Assembly: GCA_034769895.1 (NCBI GenBank)
Contig: CM068375.1
Location: forward strand, 252,195,542 to 252,259,541
Source: Magicicada septendecula
Lineage: Eukaryota > Arthropoda > Insecta > Hemiptera > Cicadidae
Reading direction: 5' to 3'
Length of the DNA stretch: 64,000 nucleotides
Part shown: piece by piece, positions 44,933 to 58,647 of the stretch
How the letters are laid out: the number at the start of each line of letters is the position of its first letter
How positions within the stretch are numbered: position 1 is the first letter of the stretch
Program-made: the position numbers and the translations under genes
The notes under the pieces: generated by a model
What the model saw: the letters and a program-made list of their open reading frames with translations, nothing else
The model's database searches: none
Told to the model about the DNA's origin: nothing

Positions 44933-45206
44933 TTCGTTGTATTAGAATTAAATTTAAATTCTTTTTTTTTTATATTAATTATTATTGGTAAAAAGCGACT
45001 CTTTTGGTTTTTATTTAATATTATTTATTTACGTTTGTTATTATTATAAATTATCTCATACCAACAATTTCTCTCCTGTTTCAGTTTTGTTGAGCATCAG
45101 TTGTGAAATACACAACAATATTACAATTACAATACAATAATATTAATAAGAATAATAAAAATACACTTATTAATTATGAACATATACGATAATTAACATA
45201 TATCGA

Positions 45207-45226
45207 GCCACACGTTGGGCACACCA
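45207..45226 (-). other. T8 primer binding site
   Basis: Reading minus, TGGTGTGCCCAACGTGTGGC, a variant of the TGGCGCCCAACGTGGGG class used by T3. It lies about eight bases inside the presumed LTR edge (TGCAAC, 45235). Confidence 0.6.
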
Positions 45227-45234
45227 AATTATTA

Positions 45235-45735
45235 TGCAACCTTACAAGTATTTCAAAAAATTACACAAATACAATACCATGTACTCAACGCAACTATGAA
45301 GTGTATCATACCGGCCAGGTCACAGGATTTTTTTATTCTCCTTGCGTCAAGTATATGTAGTTGCACAATAAAAAATCATTTTCAAAGAGGAGTGAGATGT
45401 TGATGATATGAAATAATTAATTAAAACCATTTCAAAATAATCATTCTATGACTTATTAATATTAATAGAAAATATGCAAATATTAAAATTTCAAATTATA
45501 AAAATAAAAAAAATATTCTCTTTTATAAGTTTACAAAAAAGTTCAATATAACCTTCTATGCGGTTCATATAAAAATAAACAACCATATAATCTTACTAGC
45601 TAAACAGACATGTTAAACAAATTATCTGGACACTTTTTATTTCAGTGTGACTGACTTCGACTCCAATTTTAAATAATAATAGCAACTCATTTACAAACAA
45701 AAATAATATTAAATCTCAAGAATAAAACTAATTGT
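45235..45735 (-). repeat. T8 5' LTR, inner part
   Basis: AT-rich sequence between the T8 PBS and the T9 insertion, continuing at 59809. The last four bases (TTGT) are the T9 TSD. Confidence 0.5.
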
Positions 45736-46895
45736 TGTAATATTCTTCATTATTGAAAATTTAATGAATTTTATTGTTACTTCCACTTACCTTTGGTTTT
45801 TCGATCTGGCCTGATCTCTAAGTGGGGACGAACCCCGTTCGTACGGCGAACTTGACAGCACAGCAAATGAAATGAAATAAGGTTCTTGAAATGACTTTGC
45901 TTACCAAAATATATCATTTAAAAAATAGTGGTTTTTTTATTTTATGATTATTAGACATCTTTGACATGTATAAAATATGAAAAAATGTTACTCTCTCCAC
46001 ATGGTGTTTTAAATTTTGAAGTACAGCATGAGAAATTCTTTTAACATAATAAATACCTTACCTTATTCTAGTGCATATAAAAACACAGCCCAGCCTGCCA
46101 TTCACTCATTCTCTCAATTTATAAACCCTCCCCCGAACATTTTTATTACCCCAAACCCTTAAACATGTTTGTGAAATTCCCCAGCCGGCAACGTAGTTTT
46201 AGCTCGAGCTCACTGTTTCGCATTTTAATTGATACTGGTGTCCGAAAATAACTGTATATGTTCTTCACTGAATAACTACTCTCCACTGGCACATTATTAT
46301 CACTGGTAATTCATTTTAAACTGGCAATTTATAAGATTTTTTAAAAAGAAGCCCCGTGGGGCTGTACCTGCCGGTACGGTCTGTGTCGGACTGCCGAGAG
46401 CGACATAGCATTCGTCGCTAACTTGATTGCGTCTTTTTTTTGTGGAAACCAAGGCCTCATAGTTCTTCGTCGCTTGTAAGTCCTATTCAACCCATGCAGT
46501 TGATGGTGTGTTATTCGTATCAGATATTCGTTCGGCACTGGCTGACGTCACGAGATAGGTGTGACTTAGGCTTTACATCCGGCACCTTGGTAACCGAAGG
46601 GAACAGAAATTCTTCTCTTAGCCATCTTTGATTTTCACACCGGCGTGGGTCCGCGCGCATGGTTGTGTGACACGCTCAGACGTACTGCCACACACTTGCA
46701 AAGTTCTTGGAAAATGAGGCTGGGTGCATTCCTGGTTAACGATTGCACAACTATGGACACGTATTACTCCTTTGTTCGACTACCGTTTCAATTCACCACG
46801 TGTTCTGGTCCCAGATGGAAATTAGATTTATAAATATTTTACCAAACCCCAAAAATTTAATAAAATGAAATAACCCTCAAATTTGGCCCGTTACA
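45736..46895 (-). repeat. T9 LTR1 (left)
   Basis: 1160 bp, plus-strand ends TGTAATATTC...CCCGTTACA. It differs from LTR2 and LTR3 at about five sites in its left two thirds. Confidence 0.93.
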
Positions 46896-46946
46896 ATACC
46901 CCCCCCCAATGAGAGATCTTCTGCTGGAACAGAGGAAATCTCATTG
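46896..46946 (-). other. T9 PPT and hairpin, copy 1
   Basis: A C-run on the plus strand (G-rich PPT on minus) abuts LTR1. CAATGAGA (46907-46914) pairs with TCTCATTG (46939-46946). Homologous to T2 13006-13056. Confidence 0.78.
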
Positions 46947-49900
46947 CTAAAACCCCTAAGAGGACCGGTGAGGAACTGGTGCCAACAACCCCCTTTTTGA
47001 TCTTACACCTCATGGGTAAACGACCCCCCTGGCTCGGCGACTATGGACGCATCTGAACGAGATCACTGGACTTCTCTTTATGAGATCCCAACACCGAAAA
47101 ATCGAACAGATACGCACCACAGCGCACCTCACCTTCTAACATGCTACCCCAAAAAATCCAAATCCCTGGCTTATATCATGCCAGATCCTCAACCGATATG
47201 TTCCCCCTTACATGCAAACTGGGCTGCCTTTAGCAGCTACTGGGCTCACACACACACACACTTATACTACATACTGTAAACATTGATATATTCTTAGCTG
47301 TACCATTTCATTTAAGATGAAATCCAAAAAAATCAAACTAAAATCTTTTATCAAAAAAATTCTCTTCGTTAGTTTTTTCGTAATTAGAAAATACACAAAT
47401 TGAACGTTTCTTAAAATAGGAACATCCTTAACCTAACATGTGATTATACATATGCCCTAACAATACAGTTCAATAAAAACAGTAATGATACACAAACAAT
47501 AACATCATCAAAGTTCAAAAATATCAATTAGATGGCAGGCGGGAAATCAAAAAAAATTTTTTTTTTTCAAAAAAATTTTAAATTCAAAAATTTAAATTTA
47601 TTAAAATATATATTTTTTCTCATTATCAAAACTATTTAAATTTATTCAAATCAATTACAAGCAAAATCGGCATTACTTCCTTGCTAAACGTGTCTAGTAT
47701 AGGACCTCACCCATCAGCTGATCAAAACTCGGTCAAGTCAAGAACCTTGACCTACATACGTTATACATAAGTTACCTCAGAAAATACATTGAACATCTTT
47801 AGAATTCTGTATTTCAACACAAAACATAATAAAATAAAACATTTAAAATAACAACATATTATTATAATTGACAATCAAATTGATATTTAAATTATTCAAA
47901 ATAAACCATTATTTTCAAATTCTATCAAAAATTTGTCACTGGTTTCAATCAAAGTTTTATATTTTTACTATAAATCTCTTTACTTAATCATCTCATTCTC
48001 CATTAATTTGGGTGATTCAATTACTTATAATAACTCGATATGCATACATACAATCTTTCCCTCTCTCTGACTCTAATATCACTAACCACTTTAACTATCA
48101 GGACACCCATCTCTAGCAAAACATCTATCAACCAGTCTCTAAAACCAACTTACTATTAAACTCCATTCGCCACATTCTCTCGATATATAAAAAAATATTC
48201 TCTAACCCTTTGTACTTAGGATAAGTGTTTCCCCCCCCAAAAAAGCTCATTCCCTTATGTTGGTCCCTGGATTCTACCTAAGGTAACCCTTTCCGGCGAC
48301 AAACGGTCCCTTCCCGTCCCAACCCTTTTGTTGCGGACTCCTACACTACACTGTCCCCTATTACAAAATTGCCATCCCCAAATTAACACTCTTATTACCT
48401 CACTTCACCTACAAAATAACATCATCATTTATAAACATCAATATATCAATCAATACTCTACATATATTCCCCATAACTACTGTGTCAACATCAACACTTC
48501 TCAACTTCTATTACATTAACTCACAATAACATTACATTAATTCAAAACAATATTATTCTCTCTACTACCACTTTAACTTTACCTTGGACTGATCTATAGG
48601 TCCCACAAAATATTAATCACCCTAAATCTATCTTTTATTAACTTTCACAAATTATTTAAAATCTCAACTTTGTCAGATTACTTTCCTCATTTTTGGAAAC
48701 AGTGCTTTTAACACATTAAAACATTATATTTAACATTAATTACGTTGAACATTAATACTCAATTTATCAGTGACATTCTATTACGGATCAGCTGACCTTC
48801 TTAGTAAGGTAAATGACCTTACTGCAAACACATTTCAAAATTATACAAGTTACCTGAAATATATATTTTTTCAATTCTTCTATCTAACATACCACACATC
48901 ATTGTACCCCTCTTTCTGACTCTGATACTATTGTGTAAACCACCTGCCGGTCGGTCTAGTTATGTACTTTGTTATACTCATTTCAAACTTACACAAATTA
49001 TATAAAACACATATTTTTATCAATTCTTAACTCTAACACAATAAAAGAATACATTTATAAAATACAGAATGAACACATTATACTGAACGTATGAACACCT
49101 ATTTATCAAAGCATAATCCAAGCATTTTGTTAGAGCAAAATTAGAGTTATCATTTTTTATGTTATGAAATTTAATTTCGTTGTTCATCTGAACAACCTCC
49201 CAATCCACACACACTATTGTATTTTATGTTGGACTGTGATGCCCATTCGCCTACACAAGGACTGCATAGTTGGAGGAATTGAACATCTCCGTGTCCTTGC
49301 TTCGGCTTTACATTTTACAAATTTTAGGTATCGACATACCATCGTTTATAGTTATAAGCCCTTAAAACGGGTCTACCACCTGGCTATGCTGTCCCTACGC
49401 GGACAGAGTGGCAGCCGCTGTTCCATAGTTCCGGGGATTTCCCCTAGTTTCACCCCCCTATTAATTTCTAGTATCAACCAATTTCAAGCCAGCTATGGTC
49501 AAGGGACTTGATATGGCCATAGCTGACCGCTAGCCAAAGCCACGATTAGTGCTGGTAAGGCAGTAATCGCCCGAAAAGTCGGGGAAATCAAAACTTCACT
49601 TCAATGCCTGTTCTATTCATCATTATTTTGTATGGCACGGGAGTCTATCATGGCACAAATTAAATTTGTACGAAAAAAGGTGTGCCGTACATTTTCGCCA
49701 TTTCGGCCTCCGATGGAGGTAACACTCACTGTTACCACCAACCCATTCCACTATCTACTGGGGCACAGGCCACCCCAGCAATAGCAAATTAATATCTAAA
49801 TTAACAAAATATATATAAAACATTATAATATGAAATTTTCATTAATCATTTTTTATCCATCAATATTTAAATCATTCATGACTTTCTTCAATTAAATTTC

Positions 49901-50558
49901 TTGAAATTTTTTTAAATTTATTATTAACATTTATTTTTCATCATTTAATTTAAAATGTTTTCAATTGAGTTAAACATCTGTAGACATTTTATTATAGCTG
50001 ACTGGTTATTATAAATTTTATACTTACAGTCCATTATTCACATACCGACATACACAAAACATATACACCATACACCACTACTCCAAGTAACCTCTGAAAC
50101 ATTTAACAAAATGTTATTTCAAATCACACAATTTAACAATTAATTACCAAACTCACCTCTCGAAAAATAATTTAAATTCATTAGAAAATTCAATTATATA
50201 ACCTTTGAACCAATCAAAATATTTAAAACATTTCAAATTATTTTAATTCAATTAATTATTGAAAATACAAGTTTCATTGCTACCAAAACAATTACAACTC
50301 ACTAATTACTGTCTTCAAAATTAATTTTGTTATTTATTTAGATTGCAAAATATTGATATTATTATTACCACAACCATTGCTACTACATATACACATTGTT
50401 TACCTGACATCCTACAATATACACAAATAAATTCACTACACTTATTTACAATTCTTCATCATTGATTATTTAGTCATATCACACTTCAATGTCCAAGGTT
50501 GCGAGGTCAAAAACCATAAAACAAAGCATTTAAAATTGTCCATTGATTGTTTTATAGT
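46947..50558 (-). other. T9 long noncoding region, copy 1
   Basis: No pol. Blocks conserved with T2 are at about 46960-47250, 47710-47770 and 48040-48390. About 49020-49830 is a T9-only, GC-richer insert. The ORFs at 47043, 48328 and 49164 are not credible as genes: T2 does not keep them open. Confidence 0.7.
49020..49830. other. T9-specific ~0.75-kb insert, copy 1 (unidentified)
   Basis: T2 and T9 align on either side (T2 about 10860 and 10950), but this stretch is absent from T2. It is GC-richer than its surroundings and includes a 115-codon ORF (49164-49511) of unknown nature. Probably an older insertion carried in both T9 copies. No ends or TSD could be fixed. Confidence 0.4.
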
Positions 50559-51965
50559 CTACCCTCCATCGTCAAAAATTAGTCTTTGTTTCAAGTAACA
50601 CTTTTCAATTTTATTGACACACACATGGCTATTTTGAGTGTCATAACCATAAAATTCAAATTCGTCCGTTATATCATAATAATCATGAACCAAGTCAACA
50701 TTAATTATTTCTGTCAAGTCTCCCTTAGTAAATATTTCCAATATCGGGTCAGTTACTTCTTTATTATAAATTAAATCATTCTTATTTAAATACACTTCTA
50801 ACATTTATTTCTTTCCACTCATCATAATCTCTCTTTAATTCATATAATTCTGTCTCTTTCTCAACACACAACTCTCTATCTAACTCTCTCTCATCATAAC
50901 ACCATCTCATACTTATAAAATCATTCCACACAGAGGGTATAAACTTATACAAAACTGGGAAGCAAATTAAATCTTCCATTAACATGGGACTCTTGCCCTT
51001 TAAAAACAACACTTGTGAACACCCTGGTTCATCATAAATAATAAGGGGAAAATTTACCCTCTGCCCCCATTCTACCACTATACTATCTTTCCACTTTCTC
51101 TCTGATTCATAAACACACATTAACATTTCATCATTACATTCTACAACTTCATCAATACTCTCACTATTTATTTTCAACATATCACTCTCTGATACTACCT
51201 TTTCAGTTACATTACTATTCTCAATATTATTTTCGATATCATCATCATCATTTATTAACTCTTTATCTAGCACCACATTTTTACACATGTCATTATGATT
51301 TTCATTTGTTTTACTTTTGTCTGTGTTCATCACACTCACTCCCATTCTCTCAGTACTCTGTTCTAATTTATTCAAACTATTTCTTATTATTTCATTGGTA
51401 TTTTCTAAACGTTTAGAAAATGTTCTTGTACATCATTTATTAATTCATCAAATTTCACACTTATACTCTGCTGAAACTGAATATTCTGTTCTTTAATTTC
51501 TTTAAAAATAATATTTTGAATATTCTGCTGTTCGCATTTTATTCTCTGTTCCTTCAAGTCATTAGTTAATTGGTCAAATTTGTTGTCAAAAACATTGCTT
51601 AATTTAATTTGTTTGTTCAAATTACTTTTAATTTTTTGCATTTCGTTTTTCTGTTCACTCAGGTTAACATTGATTATATTAAACTGTTGCTGCAAAAAAC
51701 TCATTATATCCATTTCATCGGATTGTTTATTTTTATTGGTTAAAACTGGGGTCAACTGAATCCCAGAATCAACAGCTGTTTCACTTAATTGTATTTGAGC
51801 CGCAATTGGGGTAGAATGAATGATTCCATTGCCGCCCACAGCTGTTTCTGTAACAGCGCTGGGATCAGCTGTCCGCATATCACTCTCATTCAGTGACTGT
51901 GGTTCAAGGCCACTTTCACTCATTTCTACGTTAGTTATATTGCTTTGTTTAGTATGCTCAGACAT
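50559..51965 (-). pseudogene. T9 orphan gag-position ORF, copy 1 (two frameshifts)
   Basis: It starts at ATG 51965 (MSEHTKQSN). 51965-51405 holds an S/T-rich N-terminus, DSGIQLTP and a coiled coil. After a frame change near 51415 the next frame to 50782 carries NDEMLMCVYESERKW, VEWGQR and KGKSPML, which T2 splits between its two ORFs. After another frame change near 50800 the end follows (FYGYDTQ...QRLIFDDGG). T2 is open at both T9 break points, so the frameshifts are specific to this T9 lineage and are shared by both tandem copies. Function unknown; position suggests a Gag. Confidence 0.72.
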
Positions 51966-52170
51966 TTTTAACTGATTTATTTTTACTTACGTAATAACTA
52001 CAAATGATTAATCTTCTTTCAAAACATTATACAACAACATACATAAAATCAACCTTATACCATAATTACATACATTTCACGTAACTAAAATTTCGCTTTC
52101 GCAACCGTATTTCATTCAGTGTACTGTCAAAATATAGGCCGGTGTAATACAACTTTTTTATTATATTACA

Positions 52171-52189
52171 TCCTGCAGTCACGGCACCA
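52171..52189 (-). other. T9 primer binding site, copy 1
   Basis: Reading minus, TGGTGCCGTGACTGCAGGA follows the LTR end by two bases. I cannot name the tRNA with confidence. Confidence 0.75.
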
Positions 52190-52191
52190 AT

Positions 52192-53348
52192 TGTAATATT
52201 CTTCATTATTGAAAATTTAATGAATTTTATTGTTACTTCCACTTACCTTTGGTTTTTCGATCTGGCCTGATCTCTAAGTGGGGACGAACCCCGTTCGTAC
52301 GGCGAACTTGACAGCACAGCAAATGAAATAAGGTTCTTGAAATGACTTTGCTTACCAAAATATATCATTTAAAAAATAATGTTTTTTTTTTTTATTTTAC
52401 GATTATTAGACATCTTTGACATGTATAAAATATGAAAAAATGTTACTCTCTCCACATGGTGTTTTAAATTTTGAAGTACAGCATGAGAAATTCTTTTAAC
52501 ATAATAAATACCTTACCTTATTCTAGTGCACATAAAAACAGCCCAGCCTGCCATTCACTCATTCTCTCAATTTATAAACCCTCCCCCGAACATTTTTATT
52601 ACCCCAAACCCTTAAACATGTTTGTGAAATTCCCCAGCCGGCAACGTAGTTTTAGCTCGAGCTCACTGTTTCACGTTTTAATTGATACTGGTGTCCGAAA
52701 ATAACTGTATATGTTCTTCACTGAATAACTACTCTCCACTGGCACATTATTATCACTGGTAATTCATTTTAAACTGGCAATTTATAAGATTTTTTAAAAA
52801 GAAACCCCGTGGGGCTGTACCTGCCGGTACGGTCTGTGTCGGACTGCCGAGAGCGACATAGCATTCGTCGCTAACTTGATTGCGTCTTTTTTTTGTGGAA
52901 ACTAAGGCCTCATAGTTCTTCGTCGCTTGTAAGTCCTATTCAACCCATGCAGTTGATGGTGTGTTATTCGTATCAGATATTCGTTCGGCACTGGCTGACG
53001 TCACGAGATAGGTGTGACTTAGGCTTTACATCCGGCACCTTGGTAACCGAAGGGAACAGAAATTCTTCTCTTAGCCATCTTTGATTTTCACACCGGCGTG
53101 GGTCCGCGCGCATGGTTGTGTGACACGCTCAGACGTACTGCCACACACTTGCAAAGTTCTTGGAAAATGAGGCTGGGTGCATTCCTGGTTAACGATTGCA
53201 CAACTATGGACACGTATTACTCCTTTGTTCGACTACCGTTTCAATTCACCACGTGTTCTGGTCCCAGATGGAAATTAGATTTATAAATATTTTACCAAAC
53301 CCCAAAAATTTAATAAAATGAAATAACCCTCAAATTTGGCCCGTTACA
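52192..53348 (-). repeat. T9 LTR2 (middle, chimeric)
   Basis: 1157 bp. Five left-hand markers agree with LTR3 and four right-hand markers agree with LTR1. One private change (GGAAACTAAGG) lies between them. Confidence 0.93.
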
Positions 53349-53402
53349 ATACCCCCCCCCCCCAATGAGAGATCTTCTGCTGGAACAGAGGAAATCTCAT
53401 TG
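53349..53402 (-). other. T9 PPT and hairpin, copy 2
   Basis: Same structure as copy 1, with a longer C-run. Arms at 53363-53370 and 53395-53402. Confidence 0.78.
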
Positions 53403-56400
53403 CTAAAACCCCTAAGAGGACCGGTGAGGAACTGGTGCCAACAACCCCCTTTTTGATCTTACACCTCATGGGTAAACGACCCCCCTGGCTCGGCGACTAT
53501 GGACGCATCTGAACGAGATCACTGGACTTCTCTTTATGAGATCCCAACACCGAAAAATCGAACAGATACGCACCACAGCGCACCTCACCTTCTAACATGC
53601 TACCCCAAAAAATCCAAATCCCTGGCTTATATCATGCCAGATCCTCAACCGATATGTTCCCCCTTACATGCAAACTGGGCTGCCTTTAGCAGCTACTGGG
53701 CTCACACACACACACACTTATACTACATACTGTAAACATTGATATATTCTTAGCTGTACCATTTCATTTAAGATGAAATAAAAAAAAATCAAACTAAAAT
53801 CTTTTATCAAAAAAATTCTCTTCGTTAGTTTTTTCGTAATTAGAAAATACACAAATTGAACGTTTCTTAAAATAGGAACATCCTTAACCTAACATGTGAT
53901 TATACATATGCCCTAACAATACAGTTCAATAAAAACAGTAATGATACACAAACAATAACATCATCAAAGTTCAAAAATATCAATTAGATGGCAGGCGGGA
54001 AATCAAAAAAAATTTTTTTTTTTCAAAAAAATTTTAAATTCAAAAATTTAAATTTATTAAAATATATATTTTTTCTCATTATCAAAACTATTTAAATTTA
54101 TTCAAATCAATTACAAGCAAAATCGGCATTACTTCCTTGCTAAACGTGTCTAGTATAGGACCTCACCCATCAGCTGATCAAAACTCGGTCAAGTCAAGAA
54201 CCTTGACCTACATACGTTATACATAAGTTACCTCAGAAAATACATTGAACATCTTTAGAATTCTGTATTTCAACACAAAACATAATAAAATAAAACATTT
54301 AAAATAACAACATATTATTATAATTGACAATCAAATTGATATTTAAATTATTCAAAATAAACCATTATTTTCAAATTCTATCAAAAATTTGTCACTGGTT
54401 TCAATCAAAGTTTTATATTTTTACTATAAATCTCTTTACTTAATCATCTCATTCTCCATTAATTTGGGTGATTCAATTACTTATAATAACTCGATATGCA
54501 TACATACAATCTTTCCCTCTCTCTGACTCTAATATCACTAACCACTTTAACTATCAGGACACCCATCTCTAGCAAAACATCTATCAACCAGTCTCTAAAA
54601 CCAACTTACTATTAAACTCCATTCGCCACATTCTCTCGATATATAAAAAAATATTCTCTAACCCTTTGTACTTAGGATAAGTGTTTCCCCCCCCAAAAAA
54701 GCTCATTCCCTTATGTTGGTCCCTGGATTCTACCTAAGGTAACCCTTTCCGGCGACAAACGGTCCCTTCCCGTCCCAACCCTTTTGTTGCGGACTCCTAC
54801 ACTACACTGTCCCCTATTACAAAATTGCCATCCCCAAATTAACACTCTTATTACCTCACTTCACCTACAAAATAACATCATCATTTATAAACATCAATAT
54901 ATCAATCAATACTCTACATATATTCCCCATAACTACTGTGTCAACATCAACACTTCTCAACTTCTATTACATTAACTCACAATAACATTACATTAATTCA
55001 AAACAATATTATTCTCTCTACTACCACTTTAACTTTACCTTGGACTGATCTATAGGTCCCACAAAATATTAATCACCCTAAATCTATCTTTTATTAACTT
55101 TCACAAATTATTTAAAATCTCAACTTTGTCAGATTACTTTCCTCATTTTTGGAAACAGTGCTTTTAACACATTAAAACATTATATTTAACATTAATTACG
55201 TTGAACATTAATACTCAATTTATCAGTGACATTCTATTACGGATCAGCTGACCTTCTTAGTAAGGTAAATGACCTTACTGCAAACACATTTCAAAATTAT
55301 ACAAGTTACCTGAAATATATATTTTTTCAATTCTTCTATCTAACATACCACACATCATTGTACCCCTCTTTCTGACTCTGATACTATTGTGTAAACCACC
55401 TGCCGGTCGGTCTAGTTATGTACTTTGTTATACTCATTTCAAACTTACACAAATTATATAAAACACATATTTTTATCAATTCTTAACTCTAACACAATAA
55501 AAGAATACATTTATAAAATACAGAATGAACACATTATACTGAACGTATGAACACCTATTTATCAAAGCATAATCCAAGCATTTTGTTAGAGCAAAATTAG
55601 AGTTATCATTTTTTATGTTATGAAATTTAATTTCGTTGTTCATCTGAACAACCTCCCAATCCACACACACTATTGTATTTTATGTTGGACTGTGATGCCC
55701 ATTCGCCTACACAAGGACTGCATAGTTGGAGGAATTGAACATCTCCGTGTCCTTGCTTCGGCTTTACATTTTACAAATTTTAGGTATCGACATACCATCG
55801 TTTATAGTTATAAGCCCTTAAAACGGGTCTACCACCTGGCTATGCTGTCCCTACGCGGACAGAGTGGCAGCCGCTGTTCCATAGTTCCGGGGATTTCCCC
55901 TAGTTTCACCCCCCTATTAATTTCTAGTATCAACCAATTTCAAGCCAGCTATGGTCAAGGGACTTGATATGGCCATAGCTGACCGCTAGCCAAAGCCACG
56001 ATTAGTGCTGGTAAGGCAGTAATCGCCCGAAAAGTCGGGGAAATCAAAACTTCACTTCAATGCCTGTTCTATTCATCATTATTTTGTATGGCACGGGAGT
56101 CTATCATGGCACAAATTAAATTTGTACGAAAAAAGGTGTGCCGTACATTTTCGCCATTTCGGCCTCCGATGGAGGTAACACTCACTGTTACCACCAACCC
56201 ATTCCACTATCTACTGGGGCACAGGCCACCCCAGCAATAGCAAATTAATATCTAAATTAACAAAATATATATAAAACATTATAATATGAAATTTTCATTA
56301 ATCATTTTTTATCCATCAATATTTAAATCATTCATGACTTTCTTCAATTAAATTTCTTGAAATTTTTTTAAATTTATTATTAACATTTATTTTTCATCAT

Positions 56401-57014
56401 TTAATTTAAAATGTTTTCAATTGAGTTAAACATCTGTAGACATTTTATTATAGCTGACTGGTTATTATAAATTTTATACTTACAGTCCATTATTCACATA
56501 CCGACATACACAAAACATATACACCATACACCACTACTCCAAGTAACCTCTGAAACATTTAACAAAATGTTATTTCAAATCACACAATTTAACAATTAAT
56601 TACCAAACTCACCTCTCGAAAAATAATTTAAATTCATTAGAAAATTCAATTATATAACCTTTGAACCAATCAAAATATTTAAAACATTTCAAATTATTTT
56701 AATTCAATTAATTATTGAAAATACAAGTTTCATTGCTACCAAAACAATTACAACTCACTAATTACTGTCTTCAAAATTAATTTTGTTATTTATTTAGATT
56801 GCAAAATATTGATATTATTATTACCACAACCATTGCTACTACATATACACATTGTTTACCTGACATCCTACAATATACACAAATAAATTCACTACACTTA
56901 TTTACAATTCTTCATCATTGATTATTTAGTCATATCACACTTCAATGTCCAAGGTTGCGAGGTCAAAAACCATAAAACAAAGCATTTAAAATTGTCCATT
57001 GATTGTTTTATAGT
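53403..57014 (-). other. T9 long noncoding region, copy 2
   Basis: Near-identical to 46947-50558; one visible difference is a CC/AA change in an A-rich run near 53780. It includes the same T9-specific insert at about 55476-56286. Confidence 0.85.
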
Positions 57015-58421
57015 CTACCCTCCATCGTCAAAAATTAGTCTTTGTTTCAAGTAACACTTTTCAATTTTATTGACACACACATGGCTATTTTGAGTGTCAT
57101 AACCATAAAATTCAAATTCGTCCGTTATATCATAATAATCATGAACCAAGTCAACATTAATTATTTCTGTCAAGTCTCCCTTAGTAAATATTTCCAATAT
57201 CGGGTCAGTTACTTCTTTATTATAAATTAAATCATTCTTATTTAAATACACTTCTAACATTTATTTCTTTCCACTCATCATAATCTCTCTTTAATTCATA
57301 TAATTCTGTCTCTTTCTCAACACACAACTCTCTATCTAACTCTCTCTCATCATAACACCATCTCATACTTATAAAATCATTCCACACAGAGGGTATAAAC
57401 TTATACAAAACTGGGAAGCAAATTAAATCTTCCATTAACATGGGACTCTTGCCCTTTAAAAACAACACTTGTGAACACCCTGGTTCATCATAAATAATAA
57501 GGGGAAAATTTACCCTCTGCCCCCATTCTACCACTATACTATCTTTCCACTTTCTCTCTGATTCATAAACACACATTAACATTTCATCATTACATTCTAC
57601 AACTTCATCAATACTCTCACTATTTATTTTCAACATATCACTCTCTGATACTACCTTTTCAGTTACATTACTATTCTCAATATTATTTTCGATATCATCA
57701 TCATCATTTATTAACTCTTTATCTAGCACCACATTTTTACACATGTCATTATGATTTTCATTTGTTTTACTTTTGTCTGTGTTCATCACACTCACTCCCA
57801 TTCTCTCAGTACTCTGTTCTAATTTATTCAAACTATTTCTTATTATTTCATTGGTATTTTCTAAACGTTTAGAAAATGTTCTTGTACATCATTTATTAAT
57901 TCATCAAATTTCACACTTATACTCTGCTGAAACTGAATATTCTGTTCTTTAATTTCTTTAAAAATAATATTTTGAATATTCTGCTGTTCGCATTTTATTC
58001 TCTGTTCCTTCAAGTCATTAGTTAATTGGTCAAATTTGTTGTCAAAAACATTGCTTAATTTAATTTGTTTGTTCAAATTACTTTTAATTTTTTGCATTTC
58101 GTTTTTCTGTTCACTCAGGTTAACATTGATTATATTAAACTGTTGCTGCAAAAAACTCATTATATCCATTTCATCGGATTGTTTATTTTTATTGGTTAAA
58201 ACTGGGGTCAACTGAATCCCAGAATCAACAGCTGTTTCACTTAATTGTATTTGAGCCGCAATTGGGGTAGAATGAATGATTCCATTGCCGCCCACAGCTG
58301 TTTCTGTAACAGCGCTGGGATCAGCTGTCCGCATATCACTCTCATTCAGTGACTGTGGTTCAAGGCCACTTTCACTCATTTCTACGTTAGTTATATTGCT
58401 TTGTTTAGTATGCTCAGACAT
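57015..58421 (-). pseudogene. T9 orphan gag-position ORF, copy 2
   Basis: The three open pieces (58421-57861, 57831-57238, 57260-57015) translate identically to those of copy 1, including the two frame breaks. Duplication therefore followed the mutations. Confidence 0.75.
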
Positions 58422-58626
58422 TTTTAACTGATTTATTTTTACTTACGTAATAACTACAAATGATTAATCTTCTTTCAAAACATTATACAACAACATACAT
58501 AAAATCAACCTTATACCATAATTACATACATTTCACGTAACTAAAATTTCGCTTTCGCAACCGTATTTCATTCAGTGTACTGTCAAAATATAGGCCGGTG
58601 TAATACAACTTTTTTATTATATTACA

Positions 58627-58645
58627 TCCTGCAGTCACGGCACCA
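58627..58645 (-). other. T9 primer binding site, copy 2
   Basis: Same sequence as 52171-52189, one period away. Confidence 0.75.
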
Positions 58646-58647
58646 AT

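Larger units (their letters stand above)
43437..45735 (-). mobile_element. T8: gypsy-type gag remnant with 5' LTR split by T9
   Basis: On the minus strand: LTR (59809 to about 60480, then 45735-45235), PBS at 45226-45207, leader, and gag from ATG 44932. The element ends at about 43437 with no pol. The LTR outer edge is not defined. Confidence 0.65.

Noticed and set aside
46341-47279. Plus- and minus-strand ORFs in the T9 LTR and PPT-side interior, seen two or three times
   Set aside because: The repetition comes from the tandem structure. Homologous T2 sequence has stops in these frames.
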